This document shows positions 16,259 through 25,913 of a stretch of DNA of 64,000 bases, one piece after another. Source of the stretch: Methylocella silvestris (GTDB taxonomy: Bacteria > Pseudomonadota > Alphaproteobacteria > Rhizobiales > Beijerinckiaceae); contig NZ_PDZR01000008.1 in NCBI RefSeq assembly GCF_002891535.1, positions 87,286-151,285 of the forward strand. The letters run 5' to 3'. Every line of letters begins with the position of its first letter. Positions within the stretch are counted from its first letter, which is position 1. Below the pieces are notes generated by a model. It was given only the letters and a program-made list of their open reading frames with translations. It was not told the origin of the DNA and ran no database searches. Made by a program: the position numbers and the translations under genes.

Positions 16259-16518
16259 GTCGCATCCATTCTTATGCCGCTTCGACAAGCTAAACAGTTA
16301 AGTTGCCCTTACGGTTCCGCTTGCGCGGTTCCGAAATTTCGAAAAACCAGCTTTTGCAGCCCGAGCGCTTGGTAGCCGAGGGGCGCCCGCCAAACTAGTG
16401 CAGGCGGGACACAGTGGACCGGGTTCGGTAAGGCGTTTTGTTGTTCGGCGCGGTCTGGTCTCGTCCAGAACAAAAACGGAACTTGCGCCGCCGCGCCGCC
16501 TCCGCTAGGCGTCTTCGA

Positions 16519-18771
16519 ATGGGCAAGACCGTCTCTCCTCCCGCCCCGCCGTCCTCCGGCGGAACCGAACCCGTCAATCTGCGCGAGGCGCTGGAAGAGC
16601 GCTATCTCGCCTATGCGCTCTCGACCATCATGGGCAGAGCTCTGCCGGACGCGCGCGACGGGCTGAAGCCCGTGCATCGGCGCATCCTCTACGGCATGCA
16701 GATTCTGCGGCTCGACCCCGGAACCGCCTTCAAGAAATGCGCGAAAATCGTCGGCGACGTGATGGGCTCGTTCCATCCGCATGGCGATCAGGCGATCTAT
16801 GACGCGCTCGTGCGCCTCGCGCAGGATTTTTCCTCGCGCTATCCGCTGGTCGACGGGCAGGGCAATTTCGGCAATATCGACGGGGACGGGGCTGCCGCCT
16901 ATCGCTACACCGAAGCGCGCATGACCGACGTTGCGCGCCTGCTGCTGGAAGGCATCGACGAGGACAGCGTCGATTTCCGCGACAATTATTCCGGCGACCA
17001 GCAGGAGCCGGTGGTGCTGCCCTCGGCGCTGCCCAATCTGCTGGCCAATGGCGCGCAGGGCATCGCGGTCGGCATGGCGACCTCGATCCCGCCGCATAAT
17101 CTTGCCGAACTCTGCGACGCCGCGCTCTATCTGCTCTCCCATTCCGACGCCTCGACCGATCAGCTTCTAAGCTTCGCGCCAGGGCCGGATTTCCCGACCG
17201 GCGGCGTGCTGGTCGAATCGAAACAGTCCATCGCGGAAACCTACCGGACGGGACGCGGTTCGCTGCGCCTTCGCGCGCGCTGGTCGAAGGAGGAGGCCGC
17301 GCGCGGCGCCTGGACCATCGTCGTCACCGAAATTCCCTACATGGTGCAAAAATCGCGGCTAATCGAAAAGATCGCCGAGCTTTTGAACGACAAGAAGCTC
17401 CCGCTCGTCGCTGACATCCGCGACGAATCGGCTGAGGATGTGCGCGTCGTCATCGAGCCCAAAAGCCGCACGGTCGACCCGGCGCTTCTGATGGAGCATC
17501 TGTTCCGGTTGACCGAGCTCGAGACGCGCTTTCCGGTCAATCTCAATGTGCTGGTCGATGGCGTCGCGCCGCGCGTCGTCTCCTTCAAGGAGGCGCTGCA
17601 GCAATGGCTCGACCATCGCCGCGAGGTGCTGGTGCGCCGCGCGCGCCATCGCCTCGCCGAGATCGTGCGCCGGCTCGAACTGCTGGCCGGCATGCTCATC
17701 GTCTTCCTCAATCTCGATGAGGTGATCCGCATCATCCGCGAGGAGGATGAGCCGAAGGAGCGGCTGCAACTGGCCTTCAGCCTTTCCGACATGCAGGTCA
17801 ATTATGTCCTCGACACGCGGCTGCGCAGCCTGCGCCGGCTTGAGGAAATGCAAATCCAGCGCGAGCATGAAGCGCTCGAAAAGGAAAAACTGGAGCTCGA
17901 GGCCTTGCTTGCCGACGAGGCGAGGCAGTGGAAAAAGATCGCCGCGGAAATCCGCGATCTGAAGAAGAAATATGGCCCCGAGACCAAACTCGGGCGCCGG
18001 CGCACGAGCTTCGCCGAGGCGCCCGATATTGGCGAGATCGATTTTGCGAGCGCGATGGTCGAGCGCGAGCCGGTGACGGTGGTGGTGTCCGAAAAGGGCT
18101 GGATCCGCGCGCTGAAAGGCCAGGTCGCCGATCTTTCGGCGCTGCAATTCAAGGGCGATGATTCGCTGCATATCTCGTTTTTTGCCGAGACGACGTCGAA
18201 GATTCTTGTGCTGTCGGGGGACGGAAAGATTTTCACGCTCGACGCTGGCAAATTGCCGGGCGGGCGCAGTCAGGGCGAGCCTTTGCGCCTGCTTGCCGAC
18301 ATCGGCGAGGGCGAGAGCGTCGCTGCGGTGTTTCCCTATGCGCCGGGGCAAAAAATGCTGGTCGCAACCGATGACGGACGCGGCTTCGTCGTTTCGCAGG
18401 ACGAGATGATCGGCGGCACGCGCAAGGGCAAGCTGCTGCTCAATGTGGAAAAGCCGGGGATCGCGAAAATCATTATTCCGGCCGACGGCGATCATGTCGC
18501 GATCATCGGCGAGAACAGAAAGCTGTTGGTGTTTCCGCTCGATCAGGTTCCGGAAATGGCGCGCGGCAAGGGCGTGCGCCTGCAAAAATACCGCGACGGC
18601 GGCGTCGCCGACGCCAAGGTCTTTGCCATGACCGAGGGGCTGAGCTGGAAAGATTCGGCGGGGCGCAGTTTTGTGGTGGCGAAGGCGGATTTGGCGGAAT
18701 GGATCGGCAACCGCGCCGAGGCCGGCCGGCTGCCGCCGCGAGGTTTTCCGAAGAACAGCCGGTTTGGGTGA
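16519..18771 (+). CDS. parC: ParC, DNA topoisomerase IV subunit A
   Basis: A 750-residue catalytic breakage-reunion subunit of topoisomerase IV, which decatenates daughter chromosomes. It is identified by '[36 protein letters not shown]', the quinolone-resistance region '[20 protein letters not shown]' and '[25 protein letters not shown]', whose Tyr is the DNA-linking residue. A coiled region (residues 430-490) and C-terminal beta-pinwheel repeats follow. Length and the absence of a GyrA box favour ParC over GyrA. The residue at the E. coli Ser80 position is Gln and the Glu84 position is Asp. ATG 16519 is preferred to the 27-residue extension from 16438. Confidence 0.95.
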   Translation: MGKTVSPPAPPSSGGTEPVNLREALEERYLAYALSTIMGRALPDARDGLKPVHRRILYGMQILRLDPGTAFKKCAKIVGDVMGSFHPHGDQAIYDALVRLAQDFSSRYPLVDGQGNFGNIDGDGAAAYRYTEARMTDVARLLLEGIDEDSVDFRDNYSGDQQEPVVLPSALPNLLANGAQGIAVGMATSIPPHNLAELCDAALYLLSHSDASTDQLLSFAPGPDFPTGGVLVESKQSIAETYRTGRGSLRLRARWSKEEAARGAWTIVVTEIPYMVQKSRLIEKIAELLNDKKLPLVADIRDESAEDVRVVIEPKSRTVDPALLMEHLFRLTELETRFPVNLNVLVDGVAPRVVSFKEALQQWLDHRREVLVRRARHRLAEIVRRLELLAGMLIVFLNLDEVIRIIREEDEPKERLQLAFSLSDMQVNYVLDTRLRSLRRLEEMQIQREHEALEKEKLELEALLADEARQWKKIAAEIRDLKKKYGPETKLGRRRTSFAEAPDIGEIDFASAMVEREPVTVVVSEKGWIRALKGQVADLSALQFKGDDSLHISFFAETTSKILVLSGDGKIFTLDAGKLPGGRSQGEPLRLLADIGEGESVAAVFPYAPGQKMLVATDDGRGFVVSQDEMIGGTRKGKLLLNVEKPGIAKIIIPADGDHVAIIGENRKLLVFPLDQVPEMARGKGVRLQKYRDGGVADAKVFAMTEGLSWKDSAGRSFVVAKADLAEWIGNRAEAGRLPPRGFPKNSRFG

Positions 18772-18828
18772 AAGGTGCAGTCTCCATCCGCTGGCGAAAG
18801 CAAGCAGTCGAATGAACTCGGAGGGGTG

Positions 18829-19179
18829 ATGAACGGCTGGATCGTTACGTGGGACGGGACCGACGCCGACCTGAATCGGAACAAAATCGTCGCAGTCTAT
18901 GATTCGCGGTGGGGCGCCACTCGCGTCAAGGATCTAATCGAGCAGTTATACATCCTGCTTTCAGGTACAACGGAAGCAGAAAAACTTGCATACGCGAGAA
19001 TAAGAAAAGAGAATCCTTATCCTGCCGAAATTGATAAGTTTCAACGTATCAACTGTGGTCACAATCCGTTTCTTTTTGGCCGCAGGGTTAAAAATATTCT
19101 CTTAGATGGAACTATTTATACATGGGAAGAGCGTGACTATAAACTACTTAGAAAAATCGATCGGAGAATGTTCGCATAA
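18829..19179 (+). CDS. hypothetical protein, AT-rich orphan
   Basis: A 116-residue protein with no family that I recognise. It begins 'MNGWIVTWDGTD' at ATG 18829, after GGAGGG at 18820-18825. Codon use is visibly different from its neighbours: from about 18940 to 19180 the DNA is AT-rich, with many AAA, ATA and TTA codons. 'KLLRKIDRRMF' ends it. No signal peptide or membrane segment is seen. The good ribosome-binding site argues that it is translated, and the composition suggests recent transfer. A MITE-like repeat follows directly. Confidence 0.6.
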   Translation: MNGWIVTWDGTDADLNRNKIVAVYDSRWGATRVKDLIEQLYILLSGTTEAEKLAYARIRKENPYPAEIDKFQRINCGHNPFLFGRRVKNILLDGTIYTWEERDYKLLRKIDRRMFA

Positions 19180-19238
19180 GCTTTTATGAGCATCCTCCCG
19201 CCGCGCTTCTCGTAAGTCCATCTCCTCAATGCGGCCGC

Positions 19239-19418
19239 TGAGAGACCGTTTGAAAATGCTCGCTTCCTCCAAGAAGCCTTCATGGTGAGGAGGACTCGAA
19301 GAGCCCGTCTCGAACCACGAGGGCGCTAAAAGCGTGCTCTGAACGCATCCTTCGAGACGCCATTTCTGAAGAAATGGCTCCTCAGGAGAGGAGGTTCAAA
19401 TTTTCAAACGGTCCCTGA
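19239..19418. repeat. MITE-like repeat with inverted ends
   Basis: A 14-base perfect inverted repeat (GACCGTTTGAAAAT at 19244-19257 and its complement at 19400-19413) extends imperfectly to about 19 bases. It bounds a 180-base element. Inside is a second, degenerate palindrome built from 'gaggactcgaagag', 'catccttcgagacg' and 'ggctcctcagga', related to the repeat at 4834. The end string TTTTCAAACGG recurs at 42616-42626. No open frame is present, so any mobility would need a transposase in trans. Confidence 0.6.
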
Positions 19419-19425
19419 TTGCCCC

Positions 19426-20022
19426 TCAGTCGCCCTTGTTGGCCGCATTGACCGGCACCAGAGAGAGCTGGCTGCTCCCCAAAATCACTGAATCGGAGCC
19501 GGTCGTGTAATAGATGCGCGGATCGACTGCGATCGTCTTGCACCCTGGCGGCGCCGTACTGGAGCCGACATAGGCGTGGCCGGTGTTAAAGGTCAGCCCG
19601 CCGCCTGGACAGCTCGCATTGCAGGGCGCCAGCGGATCGCCGACCGGGCGGCTGCACAATTGCGCCGAGGTTCTCGCCGGGACGGTCGCGGTGATCGTGC
19701 AGATGCTGCTTGTTTGGCTGGCGAACTGGAACTGAACGAAAACCGAGCAGGCGACATTGCTGTTATTGAAGATCCCCACCACGGTGACGCTACGTGCGGT
19801 CGAAAACACCGTTTGCGACGTGTAGAAGGGGATGACATAGCGGGCCGCCTGGCCTGTTGGCGCCGGAAGGGCGGCTGGCTGAGCGCCAGCTTGGTCGGCA
19901 AGCGGCGCGCTTTGCTGAACCCCTCCGTCGCTGCTTGCCGCGCGCGAAGGCGCCGCCGCGGCGCCGAGCATCAGAACGGCGGCGGTTGCAAAAAGCTGCA
20001 ATGAACGCGCGTATGATCGCAT
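19426..20022 (-). CDS. secreted hypothetical protein
   Basis: A 198-residue exported protein. Residues 1-28 are a signal peptide ending 'APSRAAS', and a low-complexity Ala/Pro/Gln linker follows to about residue 60. The mature domain looks beta-rich ('YVIPFYTSQTVFSTARSVTVVGIFNNSNVACSVFVQFQF'). It has several cysteines ('NVACSV', 'SSICTI', 'AQLCSRPVGDPLAPCNASC', 'GCKT') that could form disulfides. I do not recognise the family. The gene stands alone with a long AT-rich upstream region. Confidence 0.7.
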   Translation of the reverse strand: MRSYARSLQLFATAAVLMLGAAAAPSRAASSDGGVQQSAPLADQAGAQPAALPAPTGQAARYVIPFYTSQTVFSTARSVTVVGIFNNSNVACSVFVQFQFASQTSSICTITATVPARTSAQLCSRPVGDPLAPCNASCPGGGLTFNTGHAYVGSSTAPPGCKTIAVDPRIYYTTGSDSVILGSSQLSLVPVNAANKGD

Positions 20023-20327
20023 GGCTGAACTCCGATCGCTTGAGTAAGCGATTTCTTAAGATCGGCCGATCCATTCGGCAGACCAAAAACCGCTTCCGCT
20101 TCAAAAGCTTGGAATGATTGCGATACAGCGAGCCGGCTCGATCGGAATATGCTCTAGCGCACGCGTTAAGAAAAAAATAACCGCAAGAATTTGAAACCAT
20201 CAAGTATAACAAGGTCAGGGCGGTTCGCTGTCCTGTCCGCGTCCGCGCGGCGGCGCGGCGTTTAAGCTGCTTGCGGCGCGTTGGCCAAATAGTTTGAGAA
20301 ATCAACGTCCGCCGGTACAATTTTGGC
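20023..20327. promoter_or_regulatory. divergent intergenic region, promoter-bearing by position
   Basis: This is 305 bases between the secreted-protein gene (minus) and the kinase gene (plus). An AT-rich core at about 20160-20215 contains runs of A. No classical -35/-10 pair stands out clearly on either strand, and no gene is supported. Confidence 0.4.
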
Positions 20328-22520
20328 ATGGCCCTGCGGGCCGCGCCGCACTACCATATCCGGGGCCGCCCCGAGGGCGGCCGACCGGACGCCCGTTTCG
20401 CGAAATCGAATGGAGCCGCTTCCTTGAAACAGCCGACCTCCCCACCGCTTGCTTCCTATGCGCTGGCGGGACCCGGCACGCGGCTCAACGACATCTATGT
20501 AATCGACCGGCTGATCGCCACGGGCGGGATGGGGCAGGTCTTTGTCGGCCACACGATCGAGACCGCCGACAAGGTGGCGATCAAGATGATCCGCCCCGAA
20601 CTCGCCCAGAGCGACACCTATCTGGCTCTGTTCCGCAAGGAGGCCGCGGCGCTGCATCGTAGCCCGCACGAGGCCATCGTGCGCTATTATCTCTTCACGA
20701 CCGATCCCGAGCTTCGCTGCCCCTATCTTGCGATGGAGTTCGTCGAGGGCGAGTCGCTTGCAAGTCTCCTCGACCGCGGGCCGCTCGATCTTGGCACGGT
20801 GCGCGTCCTGCAGCGGCGCCTTGCCGGGGGGCTTGACGTTGCGCATCGGGCGGGCGTGATCCACCGCGATCTGTCGCCCGACAATATCATTCTCCCCGAG
20901 AACGACCCGAACCAGGCCAAGATCATCGATTTTGGCATCGCCCGCGACTCGAAGGGCGACGCGACGGTGATCGGCGGCGAGTTCGCCGGCAAGTCGAATT
21001 ATGTTTCGCCCGAACAGATCGGCCTCTTCGGCGGCGAGGTCACCACCAAATCCGATGTCTACAGTCTTGGCCTCACGCTCGCCGCCGCCCTGCTCGGGCG
21101 CTCAATCGACATGGGCGGTCTCCCGGCCGAGGTGGTGCGAAAACGCAGCAGCGTGCCGGATCTGAGCGAAATGCCCGCCGAGATGCGCCCGCTGCTGCGC
21201 CGTATGCTGCAGCCGCGGCCGGAGGATCGTCCGACCATGGCCGAGGTCGCCTTCGCCTCGACGGAGGCCGCGCCTGCCTCGGCGCGGCCGGTCCCCCAAA
21301 AACGTCGCTGGATCCTGCCGGCCGCTGCGGCGGCGGCCGCGGCGCTGATCGGCGCAGGCGCGGTCGCGATGCTGAGCCTCGGCGATCGCAAATCGGGCAG
21401 CCTCGAGCAGTTTCCGCTCGTGGCGCCGCGCCTGACTGCCGAAGCGCCTCCCCAAGCGGCGACGCCGCCAGTCGAACAATCTCCCCAGCCGTCGGTGTCC
21501 GCAACGTCGGCGCCGTCCGCGTCTGCGCCGCCGATCCAAAGCGCGACGAATCCAATCCCGTCCGATCCGAGCCCGCTGGCGCCCCCGCCTTCAAACCTCA
21601 GCGCGCCGCCGGGAGCCCCCGTCGCAACGGCTCCGGCGCCGCTCGACGCCTCGCCGGACCACGCGACCGCCGCGCAGCTCGCAGAGCTCAAGCTCTCGGA
21701 GGTTTCGCCCGCCGCGCCGCCGACGCGGCCCACGCGGCCAGCCGCCGAGCCGGATGGCGTGCAAACCGCCGGCATTGTCGCCCGGCCGGCGGAGCAGCAA
21801 TCCGGTTCCGCTGTTCCTCCCCCCGAGGGCGCATTCCGCGACTGCGGCGGATGCCCCGAAATGCTCCCGGCGCCGGCCGGGGTCTTCGCGATGGGCAGCA
21901 ACGCCGATCCGAGCGAACGGCCGATCCGGAAGGTCAAGGTCGCGCCGTTCATGGTGGGCCGCTTCCCGGTCACGGAAGGCGAATGGCGCCTCTGCGTCGC
22001 CGCAAAGGGGTGCAGCTTCGATCCCGGCGGCGATGAAGGCGCCCCCGCCCATAACCTCAGTTGGGACGACGCCGCGCAATATGTCGACTGGCTTTCAAAG
22101 CTGACGGGCCATCGCTATCGCCTGCTGAGCGAAGCGGAGTGGGAGTATGCGGCGCGCGGCGGCGGCGCGACGCGCTATTGGTGGGGCGATCAGTTCAAGC
22201 CGGAGATGTCGGCGTGCCGCTCCTGCGGCGACCAAAGCGCCGAGGGTCCGCCAAAAATCGGCCTCTACCCGCCGAACGGTTTCGGCCTGCAGGATGTGAC
22301 GGGCTCGGTGTCGCAATGGGTGGCGGACTGCTGGCATCGCAGCTTTAAAGGCGCGCCGACCGACGGGAGCGCCTGGACGAGCCTGAACTGCCCCGAGCGG
22401 GTTCTGCGCGGCGGCTCATGGAACAGCGCGCCCGCCGACCTCAGGGTCACCAACCGGGAATTCTACGATCCGAAAGTGCGCTATCCCGGCCACGGACTTC
22501 GCGTCGGCCGCGACCCCTGA
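20328..22520 (+). CDS. membrane Ser/Thr protein kinase fused to a formylglycine-generating-enzyme-like (SUMF1) domain
   Basis: A 730-residue single-pass membrane kinase. Residues 55-305 form the kinase domain: glycine loop 'ATGGMGQVF', ATP-lysine 'VAIKM' (about K86), catalytic 'HRDLSPDN' (Ser instead of the usual Lys) and 'DFGIA'. A membrane helix lies at about 328-349. A Pro/Ala/Ser-rich linker runs to about 500, and an FGE-sulfatase fold occupies 505-730 ('AMGSNADPSERP', 'FPVTEGEWRLC', 'LSEAEWEYAARGG', 'NGFGLQDVTGSVSQWVADC', 'LRGGSWNSAPADLRVTNRE'). The last segment lacks the cysteines that active FGE uses, so it is probably a sensor or binding domain. By topology it would face the periplasm. 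The start is uncertain: ATG 20328, or TTG 20424 just before the kinase. Confidence 0.9.
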   Translation: MALRAAPHYHIRGRPEGGRPDARFAKSNGAASLKQPTSPPLASYALAGPGTRLNDIYVIDRLIATGGMGQVFVGHTIETADKVAIKMIRPELAQSDTYLALFRKEAAALHRSPHEAIVRYYLFTTDPELRCPYLAMEFVEGESLASLLDRGPLDLGTVRVLQRRLAGGLDVAHRAGVIHRDLSPDNIILPENDPNQAKIIDFGIARDSKGDATVIGGEFAGKSNYVSPEQIGLFGGEVTTKSDVYSLGLTLAAALLGRSIDMGGLPAEVVRKRSSVPDLSEMPAEMRPLLRRMLQPRPEDRPTMAEVAFASTEAAPASARPVPQKRRWILPAAAAAAAALIGAGAVAMLSLGDRKSGSLEQFPLVAPRLTAEAPPQAATPPVEQSPQPSVSATSAPSASAPPIQSATNPIPSDPSPLAPPPSNLSAPPGAPVATAPAPLDASPDHATAAQLAELKLSEVSPAAPPTRPTRPAAEPDGVQTAGIVARPAEQQSGSAVPPPEGAFRDCGGCPEMLPAPAGVFAMGSNADPSERPIRKVKVAPFMVGRFPVTEGEWRLCVAAKGCSFDPGGDEGAPAHNLSWDDAAQYVDWLSKLTGHRYRLLSEAEWEYAARGGGATRYWWGDQFKPEMSACRSCGDQSAEGPPKIGLYPPNGFGLQDVTGSVSQWVADCWHRSFKGAPTDGSAWTSLNCPERVLRGGSWNSAPADLRVTNREFYDPKVRYPGHGLRVGRDP

Positions 22521-22606
22521 CGGCTTGGTGGGACAAAGCCCCGTTCGACGCGCGCGGGCGGCAAGTAAACCTTAAGAAAACGCAAGGCCAACTGAGGAGC
22601 GACGCG

Positions 22607-23125
22607 ATGAGGCACTGGTTCAAGACGGCATTCGTTCTCGGCGCGATGGCGCTTCCCTTGCAGGCGGCGGCGCAAGCCCCTGCGCCAGCTGATCCCGCCG
22701 CGCCCGCAGCCGCCTACCAGCAGGTCGCGACGCCCCCCGGCGCAAAACTCTACATCATCTCGCCGGCCAATAAGGCGCGGGTGCGCTCGCCCTTCACGGT
22801 CCAGTTCGGCCTGAAGGGCATGGGGGTCACGCAGGCAGGGAACACATCCGCCAACGCCGGGCATCATCATCTTCTCGTCGACGTCAAGGAGCCGATTTCC
22901 GAGACGGAGATCATTCCCTCCGACAAGAACCATCTTCATTTCGGCGGCGGCCAGACCGAAACCACGCTTGATCTGCCGCCGGGCCGGCACACGCTCCAGC
23001 TCGTTCTCGGCGACGCCAAGCACAGGCCCTTGGCGCCGCTGCTGGCCTCGCAAAAGATCGAAGTGACGGTGATCTCGCCGACGGCCAAGAAGAAAAAACA
23101 TCGGCGGCCGCATAGCCATTATTGA
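22607..23125 (+). CDS. secreted DUF4399-type protein
   Basis: A 172-residue periplasmic protein. A signal peptide (residues 1-22, 'FVLGAMALPLQAAAQA') precedes a domain with the DUF4399 pattern: 'AKLYIISPANKARVRSPFTVQFGLKGMGV', 'AGHHHLLVDV', 'IPSDKNHLHFGGGQTET', 'LPPGRHTLQLVLGDAKH'. The many conserved histidines hint at metal binding, but the function is unknown. The tail is basic and His-rich. ATG 22607 follows GAGGAG at 22594-22599. It lies 87 bases downstream of the kinase gene on the same strand, so co-transcription is possible. Confidence 0.85.
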   Translation: MRHWFKTAFVLGAMALPLQAAAQAPAPADPAAPAAAYQQVATPPGAKLYIISPANKARVRSPFTVQFGLKGMGVTQAGNTSANAGHHHLLVDVKEPISETEIIPSDKNHLHFGGGQTETTLDLPPGRHTLQLVLGDAKHRPLAPLLASQKIEVTVISPTAKKKKHRRPHSHY

Positions 23126-23188
23126 AACGCCGCCGCGTCCGGTCAGCGCGGGAGACCTTTATGGGAGCGGGCGCCTGGCGAACGGCGC

Positions 23189-23953
23189 CTAACCCACACG
23201 TTCCCAGCCGCTCATCGTCAGGCGCTCCTGCGGCAGAAAACGCTCCTTGTAAGCCATCTTCTGCGAACCCTGAACCCAATAGCCGAGATAGACATGCGGC
23301 AGGCCGAGGCGCCGGGCGCGCTCGATGTGGTCAAGGATCATATAGGTTCCCAACGAGCGCTGCGTCTCCTCGGGAGCATAAAAGGAGTAGACCATCGATA
23401 GGCCGTCGGCGAGGAGATCGGTCAGGCAGGCGGCGGCGAGCGTGGTCTCCCCTCCTTTTTCGCGATCGGGCGCCCTGTATTCGACCAGCCGGCTCTCGAC
23501 GTGGCTGTCCTCGATCATCATCGAATAGTCGAGAACGGTCATGTCAGCCATGCCGCCCTCGCCATGGCGGGCGTCGAGATAGCGGCGGAACAGGCTATAT
23601 TGCTCCGAGGTCGGCTCGGTGCGGCCGACCGCGCTGACAAGATCGCGGTTTTGCTCGATGACGCGCCTGAAGCTGCGCGAGCAGCGAAAATCATCCACCT
23701 TGACCCGAACCGACACGCAGGCGCGGCAGCGCTCGCAGGCCGGCCGGTAGGCGATGGTCTGGGAGCGACGAAAGCCGGACAGGGTCAGCTGATCGTTGAG
23801 CCCGACAGCGCGCCCGCCGATGAGATGGGTGAAGACCTTGCGTTCCTGACGATCGGGAAGATAGGGGCACGGGGAGGGCGCAGTCAGATAGAACTGCGGC
23901 GCGTCACGCGGCTCTCTCGTCAAGCTGGTCTGCCCCTTTGAACCCGTTTTCAT
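23189..23953 (-). CDS. bpt: Bpt, aspartate/glutamate leucyltransferase-type arginyl-transferase (N-end rule)
   Basis: A 254-residue aminoacyl-tRNA-protein transferase of the ATE family (Bpt). It adds a destabilising residue, leucine in characterised bacterial Bpt, to proteins beginning with Asp or Glu, marking them for ClpS/ClpAP. Marks are the N-terminal '[15 protein letters not shown]', '[22 protein letters not shown]' with the conserved cysteines, '[25 protein letters not shown]' and '[23 protein letters not shown]'. It stands 56 bases from the RDD gene on the same strand, an association common in Hyphomicrobiales. Confidence 0.95.
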   Translation of the reverse strand: MKTGSKGQTSLTREPRDAPQFYLTAPSPCPYLPDRQERKVFTHLIGGRAVGLNDQLTLSGFRRSQTIAYRPACERCRACVSVRVKVDDFRCSRSFRRVIEQNRDLVSAVGRTEPTSEQYSLFRRYLDARHGEGGMADMTVLDYSMMIEDSHVESRLVEYRAPDREKGGETTLAAACLTDLLADGLSMVYSFYAPEETQRSLGTYMILDHIERARRLGLPHVYLGYWVQGSQKMAYKERFLPQERLTMSGWERVG

Positions 23954-24009
23954 CTTCGATCAATCAGGCTAGCGGTTTCTGAGGCGGCCGCAACTGAATA
24001 AAATGCAGG

Positions 24010-24483
24010 TCAGATCGGACGCCGCGTCATGATCACGCCAGCAAGGATGTCGTGCAAACATCTTTTTCCGTCGGTGACGAGGGCGACAAGAAAAATCGGC
24101 ATGAACATGGTGCTGATATAGAAGAGGACCGCATGCGCCGCGGCGATCAAAAAGGGCGCGCGCTGACCGTCCACGGTGCGCAATTCGAGGTCCATGGCGC
24201 GCATCCCTGGCGTCGCCATATTCGGCCCGGAGACGGTGAGGCCGTTATAAAAGAAGGCGACAAAGGGAAATATCGGCGGCAGCAGCAGCACTGACAGGCC
24301 GAACGTCAGCAGGGCGAGCGCGAACCAGATTGCGACCGAAAAAATCGAGACGAGAATGAAGTCGAGGAAAAAGGCTGCGACGCGTCGCGTCAGCACGCCC
24401 GAAAACGCCGCCGGCGGCAGATTGGCCGGAAGATAAGGCGCGCTGCCGACCGCGACCCTGTCGAATTGGTCCAGATTGCTCAT
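24010..24483 (-). CDS. RDD-family membrane protein
   Basis: A 157-residue membrane protein with three to four hydrophobic segments. The RDD pattern starts 'GVLTRRVAAFFLDFILV', with the Arg and Asp that name the family, and continues 'TPGMRAMDLELRT' and 'TDGKRCLHDILAGVIMTRRP'. The function is unproven; some RDD proteins act in ion exchange. ATG 24483 is preferred over a long extension to 24726 that would overlap the divergent dipeptidase gene. Confidence 0.88.
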   Translation of the reverse strand: MSNLDQFDRVAVGSAPYLPANLPPAAFSGVLTRRVAAFFLDFILVSIFSVAIWFALALLTFGLSVLLLPPIFPFVAFFYNGLTVSGPNMATPGMRAMDLELRTVDGQRAPFLIAAAHAVLFYISTMFMPIFLVALVTDGKRCLHDILAGVIMTRRPI

Positions 24484-24698
24484 TGGCGTTCTCGATTCAC
24501 CTTTTTGCGCGGGTGCGGGGAAAGTCCGCGCGTCCCTTATTTGGCGACCCGTCCGGCGCGCACAAGGGCGTTTTGACGCTCGTGGGCTCCCCGATCGGCG
24601 TCGCAGCCGGGACTTTGCCTCATAATCGCTATTTTTCCGCCCGAAGAAAACAAAACCGGCGCCCGTATCGCTGAAATCATAATTGTTCAGGAGCCGGG

Positions 24699-25367
24699 AT
24701 GAACTGCGCCGACAAGCCCTTCGCAACCTTGCTGACCTCCAGCGGCGGCTGCCGCGATCAGGCCGGACCGCGCGGCGAGCCGCCTGAAAATTTCGTGCGC
24801 CTCGGCGATGTCGCCCCTCGCATCCGTCAGGAGATGCGCTACGCTGGCTCGGAAAATTTCATGGGCCGCCCGGTTCCGGGCTATTGCGCGGGCCAATGCT
24901 GGCTGCGCCGGGAAGTGGCCAAGGCTCTGGCGGCGGTCCAGAGCGACGCGGAAAGCGGCGGGCGAAGCCTCGTCGTCTATGATTGCTACCGGCCGCAGCG
25001 CGCGACGCGGGCGTTCATCGCCTGGGCGGGCGATCCCGCCGACGAGCTCATGAAAGAGGAATATTATCCGCATCTTGGCAAAGAGACGCTGTTCGACCTC
25101 GGCTATATCGCCAGGGAATCGGCGCATTCGACTGGAGTCGCCGTCGATCTCGCGTTGATCGGGCTTGATTTTGGCACGCCCTTCGACCTCTTCGACGAGG
25201 CCTCCGGCTCTCATTTCGCGGGGCTGAGCGCCGAGGCGAAGCAGAACCGCGCGGAACTGTTCGCACTGATGGAACGGCACGGATTCGTCAATTTCGACAA
25301 GGAATGGTGGCACTTTACGCTCGAAAACCTCGAGGGCGTCGCCCCCCATGATTTCGACGTGCGCTGA
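24699..25367 (+). CDS. ddpX: D-alanyl-D-alanine dipeptidase (VanX/DdpX-type, peptidase M15D)
   Basis: A 222-residue zinc dipeptidase that cleaves D-Ala-D-Ala. Zinc ligands and catalytic residues are visible in 'ESAHSTGVAVDLAL' (SxHxxGxAxD) and 'EWWHFT' (Glu and His). 'YDCYRPQRATRAF' holds the arginine used in substrate binding. No clear export signal is seen, so it may act in the cytoplasm on dipeptide recycled from peptidoglycan, as DdpX does. It overlaps yjbQ by one base. No vancomycin-resistance genes are near, so a resistance role is unlikely. Confidence 0.92.
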   Translation: MNCADKPFATLLTSSGGCRDQAGPRGEPPENFVRLGDVAPRIRQEMRYAGSENFMGRPVPGYCAGQCWLRREVAKALAAVQSDAESGGRSLVVYDCYRPQRATRAFIAWAGDPADELMKEEYYPHLGKETLFDLGYIARESAHSTGVAVDLALIGLDFGTPFDLFDEASGSHFAGLSAEAKQNRAELFALMERHGFVNFDKEWWHFTLENLEGVAPHDFDVR

Positions 25368-25786
25368 TGCGGCAGGCGCTGCGCCAGCTCGATGTGGAGA
25401 CGAAAGGCAAAGGCCTCATCGAGATCACGCGCGAGATCGCCGCCTTTGTGAAGGTCGAGCGGATTGAAACCGGCCTTCTGACGCTGTTCTGTCGGCATAC
25501 CTCGGCCTCGCTGCTCATCCAGGAGAACGCCGATCCCGACGTTCAGACGGATCTTCTGGCCTTTTTCGAGCGCGCCGCGCCCGAACAGAGCGCGCTCTAT
25601 ATCCATGACGCGGAGGGGCAGGACGACATGCCGGCGCATATCAGGGCGGCGTTGACGCAAACCCAGCTCAGCGTGCCGGTGGCGGGCGGCGCCATGACGC
25701 TCGGGACCTGGCAAGGCGTCTATCTGTTCGAGCATCGGCGCGCGCCGCATCGGCGTCGCGTCGCGATGCATCTCATCGGCGAATGA
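25367..25786 (+). CDS. yjbQ: YjbQ/UPF0047 family protein
   Basis: A 139-residue protein of the YjbQ family, small trimeric beta proteins with weak thiamine-phosphate synthase activity in vitro. Motifs are 'GKGLIEITREIAAFV', 'GLLTLFCRHTSASLLIQENADP', 'HIRAALTQTQLSVPVAGG' and 'LGTWQGVYLFEHR'. Its ATG overlaps the ddpX stop (TGATG), so it is coupled to the dipeptidase gene. Confidence 0.93.
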   Translation: MRQALRQLDVETKGKGLIEITREIAAFVKVERIETGLLTLFCRHTSASLLIQENADPDVQTDLLAFFERAAPEQSALYIHDAEGQDDMPAHIRAALTQTQLSVPVAGGAMTLGTWQGVYLFEHRRAPHRRRVAMHLIGE

Positions 25787-25913
25787 TTTTTCACGAAGAC
25801 GCGCCGGCTCAGGCTTTGCCGCAACGGACGGATTTTCGTGATAAAGCGTTTGATCTACAAGCGGGAGGACGGCCCGCGAAAATCCCCGCCTTTTCGACGC
25901 AACGGAGGCGCAT

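Noticed and set aside
17359..18585. 408-codon minus-strand open frame over parC
   Set aside because: It is a shadow of parC, with low-complexity composition and no ribosome-binding site or motif.
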